Shown: positions 47,341 to 59,459 of the stretch, piece after piece
Layout: each line of letters starts with the position of its first letter
Position numbering within the stretch: position 1 is the stretch's first letter
Origin: Himantopus leucocephalus
Lineage: Eukaryota > Chordata > Aves > Charadriiformes > Recurvirostridae
Assembly: GCA_003993805.1 (NCBI GenBank)
Contig: RSEF01000004.1
Span: 13,159,622 to 13,223,621, forward strand
DNA length: 64,000 nt
Direction: 5' to 3'
Made by a program: the position numbers and the translations under genes
The notes under the pieces: model-generated
What the model was told of the DNA's origin: nothing
Databases searched by the model: none
The model's input: the letters and a program-made list of their open reading frames with translations, nothing else

Positions 47341-50300
47341 TTTCCTTTTATCCCACCTGTCTGAAAGCTCTTCTTTTCAGGGAAGGCCTTGTTTCATCTC
47401 CACGTCATGTTGGGGAGGTGACAAGCTCTCAGGGGCAGGGGGTCTGCTGTCTCAGGGACCAGGGAACATGATTGTCCCCAGCTGGGGAACGCCACAGCAC
47501 ATCCAGAGAGATAGGATACACCTCTTTAAAATGTTGCGCATACAAATCTCCCTTGGCAAGACAGTGAGTGACTCCAAATTGCAGCAGCAGGCTGACCAGG
47601 CATTGGAGTGCTGCATCACAATGTCTGTTCAAAGTCCTCCTCCGCTAACATGTCCTGCCCTCCCCCCCCCAGCCCCACCTGCATCTGCTCACTCATCGCA
47701 TGGGTCTCACCAAGTCCTTGTCTCTTTTTGCTCCTTGCAAAAGCAGCTTCTCAGATTGCCAGGCTTGTGCCTCCCTGTTCAACCTGTGTGTTTTTCCTCC
47801 ATGTGAGCCTGGGATAGCAGGGGAGAGCTGGCCTCGTGTCACTAGCCAGGCAGCAGGTCTGCCCTCAGCCCCTTCTTCCTCGAGCTCCTTTTCTATATGC
47901 AAAGCCAGATTTGGGAGGATTGCATTGTCTAACTCCATCCTCTAAATCAGCTTGCTGGCTAATCCTGTTTTAAGTGTATTTCACATTCAAGGGAAAGTCA
48001 CTGTGGCTGCAGAAGCCCCTCTCTCTGTCCACTTAATTACACAGAATAACGTTTTAACTAGCCTCAAACTACAGGAGCCCAGTTGTCAAAGGGACAGTGG
48101 CAGAGGCTTTCCAAAAGCAGTTTCCTCTCCACTGTGAAGGCTATGAAAATTAAAAGCCAGGAACCACCTATGTTTATCAAAAAGGGAGAAAGCTGGGCAT
48201 CTTCCTAATATCAGGACAGGTAGTTTGCAGTAGCGACACTCACTCCAGGTAGTATTCCCACCTGGTAGCTCAATTTTTCTTTGAGTTACTTAACCACTTA
48301 AGAAAAAAAAAAAGTCGTCAATTTTAAAATGAAAAATGCCACTTCACACTGAAGTGTCCAGGTGTTTAGAGCTCTTGTTTTCCAAGGGAAGTGTTTCAAC
48401 TTTTTCTTTCCTCTTCTCAGCTGAAGTTAATCAGCAAATTTGCCTCAACTCCTTAAGCTGTGTCTTTAGAAAAAGAAATCACCAGTGTTACTAAATCTAG
48501 GAAACTTTTTCTTTCTTTTAAAAAAAAAGGATGCGGGTAATAGAAAGCCAAATTAAGCATCGGTGGGACTGCATTAAATTTAGACAGAGCCACAGTGAAA
48601 GGAGAGATATGTCTTAGTTTTTACTGGAGGAGAAAAGGTGTAGAAATTTAAGAGTAATTGTTGGTGGGCAAATAAAGGCTCCATATTTCAGGTTGTGCGG
48701 CTTTCCCCACAGTTTTTCCTTAAAGACCAGCTTCAACCTCCTATTCTTACGATAAGCCGTTGTAGTGTCAGAGCCCTCCAATGATCCTAGATGTGGAATG
48801 GGACTAGCAGCTATTCCCACCTTCCCTCCCAGCTGCTTTGCCAACTTGAAGGAACCCAATAGTTGGGTTTAAGCAAAGAGGGGGCCTCCAGCTGCTCACA
48901 AAATCCAAGCATCCCCCAGCCTTAGGTGAACTTTCAGCCAGCTGCATCACAAGTGATGCAAAGGCAACCGATGTCAGGACAGGCCATTGAACCGAGAGAC
49001 TGGACTTGCACATCTTGCAAAGCTGCGCCCAGACAGGTGACCAGCATTTGCTGGGAACAGGGACCTGCACAAAGCCCCCACCGAGCACACAAACCAGGGG
49101 AGGTCTAACCTCCCCAGCAAGTCATTCAAGTGTGCGTGAGGATAAAGCAAAAAAATACGTGAGCAAATCGGAGCCAAAATGCTGATTGCTGCTGCATTTT
49201 GAATAAGAAAGTACAGACCATGTTCCAAATCTTTTGTGTGTTGACATCTACAAAACTCATCTCCCCAAGCTCAGCACTGGCACAAATGCATCCCCTTGGG
49301 ACTGCACCCTCGTTTCTTGCTCCATCTGTGACTCTTCTCAGAAGAGCTTGCACTGCCTCTCTCTTCCCTGCTCTTTACCTGTACCTCTTCCTTTCTAGGA
49401 GCCTTCCTTCGGAGATGACAGTCCAATACTGTAACTATTCCAGATATGCTACTTTCTAAAGAAAGGGAAACATTTTTCTATGATTAAATGCCTTTCTCCT
49501 AGGCACTCTTTCTCTCCACTGCCCACTCCACTGCAGACCTCGCTCTTCCCTCCTGTTGCATATCAGCTTAATCTTTAACACTATAAAACAGCGTTCTGGG
49601 AATACCTCATTAAAGGCCGAAGAATTCAAGGGCATGTTATCTAGCACCCTGACTGTATCACAGCTAAAACATGGTCTTGCAGGTGACATTGCCAGCAAAA
49701 AAAAAAACCAACAACAAAAAACCAACAACTCTCATGCTTTTTCTCACCTTTCTTTTGCTTTCATTCTTAAAAGACGATGGTTTTGTTCTAGTATTTCTGT
49801 AGATTCCCCACTGCTCCACACAGCCTTTTACTATGAGAAAACAGACTCTCCGCATCATTACCAGACAACCGCATTCACACTTCGAATATTTTCTGCATTT
49901 CACCGTGGAAAATACCATTCATATCACTGCTATTATCTGTGTACTTCTTTTGAATAGTAAAAAAGCCAACACCAAGTGCTATTAAGCCTATGAGATACCA
50001 GCAGTTATCTTCTTGTTTTCCACTGCGTGGAGTGCCTGTACTTGCCTTCTCCCAGCCCCCACTGAAGGACCAACCCTCCCCTCCAGAAGTCCAAACCCAT
50101 CATACGTTTGGCAGCTAGCAGTAATTATTTTGGAATCCCATGGCTGCAACTGAACAGAATCACCATGACTTCTGTGAGCAGCTTAATTTGGTCATCTTGG
50201 ATAATCTATTTGTTTTCTTAGTGTTATGTAGCGTAGATTGATTTTGCTATTATTTTCAGCTCCACAGGAAGGAAAATTGGTAAATAACCTTTTTTTTTTT

Positions 50301-51012
50301 TAAAATTGTGACAATCATTAACTGTCAACAGACCATCAGACAATCAAACTGCCACCAGCAGAGATCACTCTGTAGGAGGGAAAAGACCACAAGCTCCATA
50401 GGCACTCTCAGGCCAGGCTCAGGCAGAGCTAGTACTCAGTCAACCACAGCCATTCAGCCTTCCCACTTCTGGCCCCACACAACCACGAAGATCCAGTTTT
50501 CCTCTATAAAAAGAGGCATTATGGGCCCATAAGACTGCAGCACATCCTTGCATCTCTGGGAGGGTGCAGGCACACACAAGACATAGCTCTGAGCCTGACC
50601 TTCCCCTGCAGAGCTCAAAACCTGCTTGGTCAAATCCTGTACCCAGACATGCAGCAAGCTGTCTGCCAACTTGGGCATCACCTGTTAGTACCACCCTGCA
50701 TCTCCTCAGTAACACATCCCTGGGGGCTTGTGGGGAAAACTAAAATCACCCCAGCTCTGAGCTCCAGACTAAGATACAGCCAAAACCAACTTTTCCGTTC
50801 CCCAAGCCACTCCTTACTTTGCCTTTTCTTCTCTGATTTTTGTTGCTCCTCCTCTTCCTCACCATCTACCCAATATCTCAGGCAAATCTTTAGCAGCAGC
50901 TCCACATCTTCACACTGAACCCTCCTGCTTCACCCAGCCCTTAGCCTATGATGCAACACAGCACACCCCAACACTTACCTAAAAGCTTACACCAAAAAAA
51001 CAACTCTCCAAA
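47341..51012. other. Unique non-coding DNA
   Basis: Open frames up to 159 codons (47327-47806, +) are Ser/Pro/Cys-rich and match no family I know. Low-complexity A/C sequence lies at 49698-49728 and a T-run near 50290-50301. No transposon recognised. Confidence 0.45.
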
Positions 51013-51060
51013 CTCCTCCTCCTCCTGCTCCTCCTCTACCACCAGACCAGACCAGACCAG
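51013..51060. repeat. (CCT)n-like tract followed by (ACCAG)4
   Basis: A CTC/CTG-rich tract (51013-51037) is followed by four perfect ACCAG pentamers at 51041-51060. Both are simple repeats that may vary in length. Confidence 0.85.
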
Positions 51061-52914
51061 CCCTCCTCCTAAAGCAGCCCTCTCCTGCTGGGCTTTGCCC
51101 TTTTTAGCTCTAAGTCAGTACAGCTGTGGCAGGCAGGGCTGACTGAAGAGGGCTGGTGAACAACAGGGTGATAGGAAGCCCTGTTGTATGTGAACAACAG
51201 TTTTTCTGAGATGAGGCACTCCATAAGCATGGAGGGTGGGCAATCAAATACCACCTCTTTTTCCCTTCCAAATTTAAGATTCCAGGAAGTCAGGGAGAAG
51301 TATACCTCCTGTTTAGAAAGCATTGTTTGTGTAGCAGCACAACAGGGCTTGATGCTCCCTTACAAAGTATCTGCAGGTACCATAAAACAAAGCTCCTACT
51401 GCTGCTTGCTCCCAGGATTAAGATCATTTGGGGATTGGGACATAGTTCTCCTAGCAACAAAGATCCTTCTCCTTACACTTCCTAATTCATGAGATGTCAA
51501 AGCTGTCTATCTGCCACCTCCTATCCTTGAAAAGCAATCCACCCTCCATTTCACTCCAGCCAATCCGGCCAATTCATGGCTCAGAACAGCACACGTCCTT
51601 TCACTTATCGTTGCAATCTGCAGCACTGCTGCACCAAGGGCAACACTCTTCATTACCCAGAAGATTATATGACGTTTTTAACCAGGCTAAATACTTTAAA
51701 TAAACATTTGAAGACGTGTTCTCATTCTGGGAATTCTTCAACACAAACAGATGGATTGATAGATGCAATAGGTTAGTTTGGGTACAATATGCTCCAACAT
51801 GATACTCAAGTGATTCAAGCAGGGGAACTACATGCAATGCGCTGCTTAAAGAAAAATAACGTGTTTTCTTGTTAAGAGCATCAAGATGTTCTGGTACTAA
51901 CCCTCTCCCCACATACACTTCCCATACAAATATGGCCAGCTATCATCCATTGCCAGATGGCCACAAGTCACTCTGTGTTTCTCTAAATGAGCATCATAGG
52001 GCAAATTTTGTTCTCACATGCCCTGGGTTACAATGACTCCAGGCGAGACTCTAGTGGAGCATTTCCAGTGAGGCCAGTGCAGGACTGATGGCACAACCAG
52101 CTTTGTCCAAGGAGAGATTTGGACACCAGGCAGGGAGGAGAAGCAGCAAATATCGAGGCTTAATTTCATGATCAGTCAGGCTTTCACATCTCCTTCTCAC
52201 TCAGCTCCATATAATAGGCTACCCTTTCCCTAAATATTTATTTGAAAACAGTTCCTGAGTTTATCCTGGGAGCTGGAAAGAGAAACTCCGAGGTTTCTGT
52301 GTCCAGCAAAGCTGCCTGTGCTACCCTAGTCTGGCTTTGTCTGAAGGCAACATCTCTCTCCTCAGGCAGGCTTTTGAAGAGCTGTCATACTGTGATGCCT
52401 AACGTGCAGCTCATGTGCCTCATTCTTGAATGCCACCCTTTGTACTCAGTTTCCTTTCGCTGTCAGAGCAAGAATAGCTGCTGCAGAAACTGCAGCAGTT
52501 GCAGTCGCTAGGGCTGGGGGTGGTGTAACCTCCATGCAAAGGGGACCGATGGCATGGTGATGACTTTGGTCTGTTTCTTCCTGGCATAAGGGTCATGTTC
52601 TGGCTGAGGGCTGACACTGCCACCTCATTTTACCTCCTTCCCAGCCATGTCACCAAAGCCTTCCCTTTACTGAGTGGTTCCTGGAGCGTTTTGCGGGGAT
52701 GGGTAGGACTTGCTCAACCCAAATGCCTGCATTGCTCCACCTTGGTGAGGCACTCTCAGCATTCTTGCTCTTCCCTTAGTACTGCATCTTTTTTGCAGCA
52801 CTTACCTCCCTTGGGAAAGTGATCAGTGTACATGATGATTAGACAGTCTGATAAAGGAAAAACTACACATACTACACCAGAAAGGGAAATGAAAGGTATT
52901 TTTCCAGCTTCTGT
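51061..52914. other. Unique non-coding DNA
   Basis: Open frames up to 105 codons, overlapping on both strands, without domains. No recognised repeat. Confidence 0.45.
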
Positions 52915-53330
52915 GTGCACTAATAGGCTCTAGTTGCCTGAACCAGCCTCATCTGGGCCCCCTGCCCATCACCCACGGCTCTAAGCTATACTTAAGCTCT
53001 GGCACAGTTTCTAGCTTTGTCTTCAACTACTCCTGGCTGAACTACTACAAGGGCAATATTTTTCCTTGCCTGATGGTGACTACAGGCTCACGAGAGCCTC
53101 TTACTGTCATCAGTCTGCCTTGTTCAAGGCGGTGAGTTTACACCCTGGCTGGTGAGGGTACTACTGGCACTGTTGTCACCTTCTGCCCCCAGCTNGCTCA
53201 CGAGAGCCTCTTACTGTCATCAGTCTGCCTTGTTCAAGGTGGTGAGTTTACACCCTGGCTGGTGAGGGTACTGCTGGCACTGTTGTCACCTTCTGCCCCC
53301 AGCCTGGTTTTCCTTTCCTTGGCTTTCCTT
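52915..53330. repeat. Unclassified interspersed repeat, copy B
   Basis: From 52919 the text CACTAATAGGCTCTAG, then TGAACCAGCCTCATCTGGG, parallels copy A at 26649, and the continuation has the same C/T-rich style. The two copies diverge strongly after about 45 bases. An assembly seam lies inside this copy, so its apparent length is inflated by about 110 bases. Boundaries are approximate. Confidence 0.4.
53086..53303. repeat. 108-bp direct duplication across a single N (assembly seam)
   Basis: 53086-53193 and 53196-53303 are the same 108 bases with two substitutions (GGCGGTG/GGTGGTG and CTACT/CTGCT), separated by T and N at 53194-53195. Interpreted as unmerged contig ends or alternative alleles. 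Confidence 0.9.
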
Positions 53331-55263
53331 TCCTGCCAGACTTCATGGGTAGACAAGATGGGAAAGGGAGGGTGGAAGGGGAAAAATCTGCCCCTGTGCT
53401 CACACTGTCACTGGATAAGCAGCAAAGGCTGGGCCAGGATGTGATGGGTTTTTGCAGCAGGCGAATCTAGAAATTAAAGAAAGAAGTCACCTGGTGGGTG
53501 GGGAATACAATGAACTACACTTTCTACTGTCCTGTGCACATCCCTTTTACTGACCTTGCAAAGATGGAGAGAATAACACCACACAGATCATGTGCTTGAC
53601 TGTGAACATACAATTAGCTCGTGGAAAGCTGAATTTCCAGGGTGCAGCTCAGCTCCGGTGAAAGCCTCTGGCAAACTCCTACTACTTTCAATAGCATGCA
53701 TGGAGAAATCCAGAAACACCAGGCGCTCTGTTGATGGAGCTTGATGGATTTGTCAAACACATTTTTGCAATTTTACCATGTTTTTATACGGTGCAGAATC
53801 ATGAGCCTTTTCTGCGTTTCATACAGCTTAAATGCCTTGAATTGCTTATAATGGAAAGCTGACCTTTTGCGTGCTGGTGCTGTACCACATCATGTTGCGG
53901 CAGGGAGTTTGGGGGCAGCATGTGCAAGGTTAGGAACAGAGCCATTTGCCGTGGTGGGACTGCAGTATGTGTATGAGTCTTGACTTGGGAAAGTGGGAGG
54001 CAAGCTGTACTGGCGGTGTCGCCGGCTTTGGGAGGATGGGAGCATGTCCCTGGGATCAGCAGAGCTCCCTTGCGTTGAGTTTGCAGGATGGCACAGGAAA
54101 AGCGTTCCCATCCCTAGGGAGATGGTGCAGGGCCCATGCAAAGGGCAGCAGGGAGGAGAGGACACCTGTGTGGTGAGGGCAAGTAGATGGCTGCCTGCAT
54201 ACTATAGAGGATAAATGTGTCTTGCTCTGCCAGGCGGTGTGGCCTCTGGGTCTGAAGAGAAGGTAAGTGTCCCAGAAGATAAGGGGAGGGAAGTGTCAGA
54301 TCTTGCTAATTGTCCCATGGGCGAGGGAAGGGAGAGCAGCCATGCTCTGCAAGATACAAATGCTCCTGCGAAGTCAGGTGCATGCTGGCTCAGGAGGAGA
54401 TGTATTTGCAGTTCCATAGGTGAGATGCTGATCCCCTGGGTCCATTAGTTAGGGCTCTTCACAGCCCAGCTCTGTCCCTAGCCCTCCGCGTCCCTGCTGG
54501 TCAGGGTGATGCCACACAGAGCAGGTCCTCAGCATAACTCAAGGTCAGATCCCTCTTGCAGGGGATTTCTTGTGCTTTCTGCCTCTCCCTTTGCAGAATG
54601 TAAGGGCTCCTTGGTTACTGCTGTATTTGATGACTTGGTTGAAGAAACTCACTTTGTTTCAGCCAATCTTCAGAAGAGTCCCTCTTGGAGCAATTCAAAC
54701 TTTTTTCCCTTAAGTAAGGCTTTGGCTGACAGTAGCTGTTCCACTGTCGGTGATGACAAGTGGATAGGAGTGTGGAGCTGAACATGAAGGAGGAGCAGAA
54801 GGAACAGTAATGGAAAGCAGCAGCATTGCAGTGGCTTATTAGTTTTAGCATCAGCCAAACTGGAAATTAGGACATGTGGGAAGCAGGGTCAGGTGAACTA
54901 CAGAGAAAGTGCTGAACATCTCAGCCAAGACTTTGTAAGGTTGCTCAGCACTAGCACCGCTGGCGCTATTGTGAAATTATTTCAAGCTGTTATTAGTCCC
55001 TGATCCTCACAAGCCTGGCTGCAGCAGTGGAAACAGGCTGGGAGCAGCGTTTCTCCAAACATGAGTCAGAGCCTCTGCTGCCTTCAGAAGCTGATGGTGG
55101 GTGCTGCTGGGGTTCCCCGTGCCTGTGACTGAGGTCGGAGCCTGACTGAGCTCCTTTACTCCATAACTAAGACCAGCTATGTTGCCTTGCATCTCTTGTC
55201 CCCACAGATGTGACAAGGATGTATAGGCTGATGGGGCATGAAATTATTGTCTCAGCCAGGCCT
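53331..55263. other. Unique non-coding DNA
   Basis: Open frames at 53890-54448 overlap on both strands in a GC-moderate stretch. No domain, repeat or splice-bounded exon recognised. Confidence 0.45.
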
Positions 55264-55493
55264 ACAGTCCACTTGGACAAAACAGTGCTCTGCCTTCTTG
55301 TTAGGGAACAAATGAGGACTCTTTTGAACACACGCGGGGTCCATACTTACCACAAAAGAAGAACCTGTGAACTACAGANACAGTCCACTTGGACAAAACA
55401 GTGCTCTGCCTTCTTGTTAGGGAAAAAATGAGGACTCTTTTGAACACACGCGGGGTCCATACTTTCCACAAAAGCAGAACCTGTGAACTACAG
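55264..55493. repeat. 114-bp direct duplication across a single N (assembly seam)
   Basis: 55264-55377 and 55380-55493 are the same 114 bases with three substitutions (C/A, A/T and A/C), around N at 55379. This is the same signature as the other four duplicated seams. Confidence 0.9.
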
Positions 55494-56289
55494 GGAGATA
55501 TTGTCCGTGTTCACATGGACAGGAACTGTTAACTGGGGACAGGCAGTGGCACTCCGGAAGGCAGAATAGCTTTGTTCTGGAGACTCCTTCCCCATCACAT
55601 ACACATCCTCCTGGTTGGTCCCAGCCAAAGACCATCTGAGGCCTTGCTAATGCTCAGTGGAAAGCAGAAGAGGCGGAGGAGGCGTGGGTGCTCCTTGGAC
55701 AGCAACATAGCCCTTGGGGGCTGTAGGAGCTCACTCGTGCTCATTTCCAAGCCTAACCCTGGCTCTTGGACTCAGTGCAAAGCGCCTCAGACATCAGGTA
55801 CCTTAACAAGTAGGCTTTAATGGTCCTCAGCAGGCAACCTTGGCCCTGCCAGGCTTCCCGCAGCACAGTTGGAAAGATCAAAGCTGTCATGCGTGAGTGC
55901 CAACCTGACTGATGGTGACATGGGGAACAAATACGATTAGCCAGGAGGGATAAGGCTCTGCCCAGGTCTTCCCTGACAGCGGTGGGAGTTTCAAGAGCAG
56001 CTGGTGTTGATCTGATGTTGTGTCCTGGGTCAGCAAGGATGAGGAGTGTGTAGGGGAGGAACTGGTCCCCAGCCCAGTTTCACACAGTGCTATGTGGGAG
56101 TAACTCAGCTCCTGGCACTGCAGTTTTTAGCCCTTCCCTCTGCTCTGAGCACATAGGGATGGTCTCTCCTCCTCCCCCCAGACCTCCACTCTGTAATTCG
56201 GAGAGGCAGTGTGGCACCCTGAGCTTGGGTCTTTTCAAACCCCTCACCAGGAGCCCGAGAGGGGCACAGGGAATTTCCCTGTGGTGATC
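55494..56289. other. Unique non-coding DNA
   Basis: Short open frames only, no recognised element. Confidence 0.45.
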
Positions 56290-56440
56290 CCACTTCTGAT
56301 GCTGACTTTGTAACAGACAGTTATCATGAATTAATTATGCATTATTAGCATCTATTATTCATTCCTATTATGTGTACATACACATGTGGTGCTGAATAAT
56401 AAGGGAATTATGCCAAACAATTAAATGGCCCTCCACCGAG
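56290..56440. promoter_or_regulatory. ATTA-dense block with POU-like sites
   Basis: GAATTAATTATGCATTATTA is followed by TATTATTCATTCC, GAATAATAAG and GAATTATG within about 110 bases. It combines many homeodomain ATTA cores with an ATGCAT octamer-like site and a near-palindromic GTGTACATACACATG. No open frame or homopolymer explains it. A regulatory role is inference. Confidence 0.2.
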
Positions 56441-58430
56441 AAACAGCCTTGAGAGGAGGGAGTGTACCACAAACAGAGGTGGTTTAGTGAGGACTGGCAT
56501 CAAACTGGATGGGGGAAGGAGGCAAACAGACCTTGCAGGAGGAAAGCCAGGGCAGAAGGCAAGAAACTGGAAGAGGCGTATGAAGTACAGCTGGCTGAAC
56601 AGACTATTTTTCATGCGAGTGGCTGAACCTAAAGCAATCAGAGGAAATTTGGGTCAAGTGTTTCAGCAAAACAAAACAAGACCATAAAGATCATTAAAGT
56701 CAAGCCTAAGTGGTTCCTTCAACGGGAAGAGAATAATTTCCTATATTGTCTAGTCTGGTTTTTAATGTTAGGCTAAACAAAATTTGCATCAGTTTTGAAA
56801 TTTTAAAAAAAGTCCATTTCAAAACATTTCAGTTTGATGTCAAAACAAAAATCTTCCAATACGTCCTGCATGGTTTTGGCTGAAACTCTTCGTGGAATTC
56901 AATCCAAATTTGCACACAGGTTGAGTCTACCTCAAAAACGAAATTTTTCAGCAATTTGGTATATTTGTTTAGATTATTCATGGCATGGTGGGAGAGGAAG
57001 GGGGAAAGGAAGGAATCACCCAGTGCTCAGAGGAGAAAAAGCAGATCAACCAGCACGTCTCAGAGATGCGGTTTGTGTGCGAAACACCGGAGCTGCGGCA
57101 AAGCCAGAGAGGGGAAGCTCAGGTTTTCAGAATCCATCTCAACTGATGGAGATAATTACAAGTGCCACATTCCCAATTTCTTCTTCCGGGAATTCTCTTC
57201 TTTAATAAACTCATTCTAACAAATTGATCACAGCCTCTCCAGTGCTCAGCACATATCAAAGCCATTTTTAAGATTGAAGAGAACACTTTGGGTGAAAAAT
57301 AGGAACCAGTGCCAGACTTTGTAGAGATCTAAATCTACCTCAGCTGTAATACAATTGAATTAACTTGCTCTCTTCGCATGCCCACTACTAAATACATTCA
57401 CAGATGTCTGTTTCTGAGCTTTGGTCAGTGGTGAAACCAGAGTCCAAAAATCTCAGGAGAGGCAAGGACCAGTGGGACTTGCCCATGGTGTTGCCCATGG
57501 CTGCCCCTGAGCTGGGGAGCCCCCAGCAAGATCAGATGAGTAACACACAGCAGTCACCTGTCCAGCGCAGCTTGGAGACATCTTGTCTCTGTGCTGTTTT
57601 GGGCTGAATTCAATAGGCTGAGCCCAGCAGGACAAGTACTTTCATGTAAACCTTCTAAAGGGGTTCAGGTAGACAACGGCTTGGGTCTAGATTACCTCTT
57701 TTTGTCCTTTCCAGTTCTTTTTTCTGTATTCTCAGTGAAGTGTTTGTACCAGAAAAATTCTAGTGAAATAACTAGACAAAGAGTAACTTTTTCACAGGAG
57801 CATCCAACATGCTGAAGACCTTGCTTTCTAAACCAATATAATTAAACCAGCTCCATAAAGAAAATCAACAAATGCCTAGGTGAGCTTTAAATCTACGCTT
57901 TTAAGTGCATTTCATTAGACCTATGCAGATGCTGTGAGGATGCCCTAATTTCCTATTGCAATTTAGACTGAGCCTATGAGGAAAACATTAAAATTAACTC
58001 CCCTGCCTCCAAAATAAACACTTCTTAACCCAAACTAAGAGCACCCAGACTGGCATTGTTCACTTGAATCAGCTACCAGTTCGGATAACTGGTGCAGGCA
58101 GAACCTGAGCTATATGGAGATGGTTTGCTCTCCACACAGAGAGCAGTGACCCATCCAGCTATTTCATCTGGCTCATGTTCTTGCAACAGTCCAGGTTGTC
58201 AGCTGTTTACAGAAATACAGGGATAGGGCTTACACTGGACTATTTTTCTGGTGTCCAGTTTAAACAGCACTCAGTCTAATGTGGGCTTCCTCTTCTGCTC
58301 CGTAAGTAAAGCTGGAGGTGAGAAAAACGGTTTGCTTTCCTCTGGGAGGCTGGGAAGGAGCAGCTGAGGTTTGCATTAAGAGTAGCACATCTCAAGAGAG
58401 AGAAAGGTCCAAGGCTCATAACGGCACACT
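56441..58430. other. Unique non-coding DNA
   Basis: Open frames up to 123 codons (56834-57205) with no recognised domain. An AT-rich segment near 57840-58000 contains CATTAG and CTAATTTCC motifs but nothing decisive. Confidence 0.45.
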
Positions 58431-59459
58431 TTGTTGCAGCTCCAGCTGGGTTTTGTCAGGCCCTATGGGGTCCTGTGGGGAGTTACAAGTGACTTTTTCC
58501 CAAGATGCAGGAGCTTTTTTGCAGCTGCTGCAATTCCCAGAGCGATGAGGGCTGAATCAGAGACGCTCACCCTCCCCTTCCTGTTCCTCACGCTCTCCCA
58601 AACTTGCATCTCAGATACCCTTTCTACCCAAGAGAGGATTCGTCTACACGGAAAAATTGCATCAGTTTTACGTAACAGGGAGTTGAAGCCAAGACAGACA
58701 CCTGCACAAACCCTCTTCTTGGCACCCCATGTGCAAGCTTTCAGTGCCAAAAGCACCTCCTCCTGCTCCTCAGCGGCAACATTGCAAGTCTCAGGGCTTC
58801 ATAGCCAGCCCCAGGAGAGGGAACGGCTGCTCCGTATCTCTCCTTTGCACTCCTACCTCCCTTGGTCAGCAAGACTCAGGTACTGGCTGGCCTCATTTCC
58901 CTTCAGGCTCAGGAGAAAGGTGCCAGGAACATCCCCCACTGTCCTCTGCTGGGTGGCTAAAACAGCACTGCTGGCCTTGCAAGGGGCTGTGCAAGCTCCC
59001 ATCATGGCCACAACCGTGACAACTACGTTAATAGCTAGAGAGGGATGTGGAGAGCAAGGCACAAAGCCAAGCGCCGGCACCACATGCCTTTGGCTGGCAG
59101 GAGCTCAGCGCCGCGGGCAGGCGCAGGCAGACCGGGGGCACAGGGGGAGCGTGCATGGAGCAGCCAATGGTGGCTTATCAGCAAGATGCTTCTTGGGGCA
59201 TCCCACTGAGAGATCAGGCCTTCGTGGAAACAGCAGCAACATTTTGCAGGCCTGGGAGTGCAGAAATGAGCTGCTGGCAGACTGCTTGTGCCCAAAGGGA
59301 CTTTGCAAAGAGCTGGGTGGGTGGCTGACAGCCTGGGAAAGGAGCCATTCAAAAGCAGAGGGAAATAATTTTTCCAGTTCAGGTGTGGTTTTGATGTTTC
59401 ATATGCGTTTTTGCAACCTAAATGAGGATGAAAATTTCAAATGGAAAAATAAGTTCTAA
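58431..59459 (+). other. Longest open frame in the window (342 codons), doubtful
   Basis: The frame is open for 1,029 bases; from the first ATG at about 58545 it is 304 codons. It is markedly longer than any other frame here (next 204). The translation is Ser/Leu/Ala/Arg-rich without signal peptide, membrane segments, repeats or a motif I recognise, and other frames over the same DNA are also open for up to about 105 codons, which points to local scarcity of stop codons. A fair acceptor (GAGCTTTTTTGCAG) lies near 58511-58524. Low-confidence single-exon gene or chance. Confidence 0.12.
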
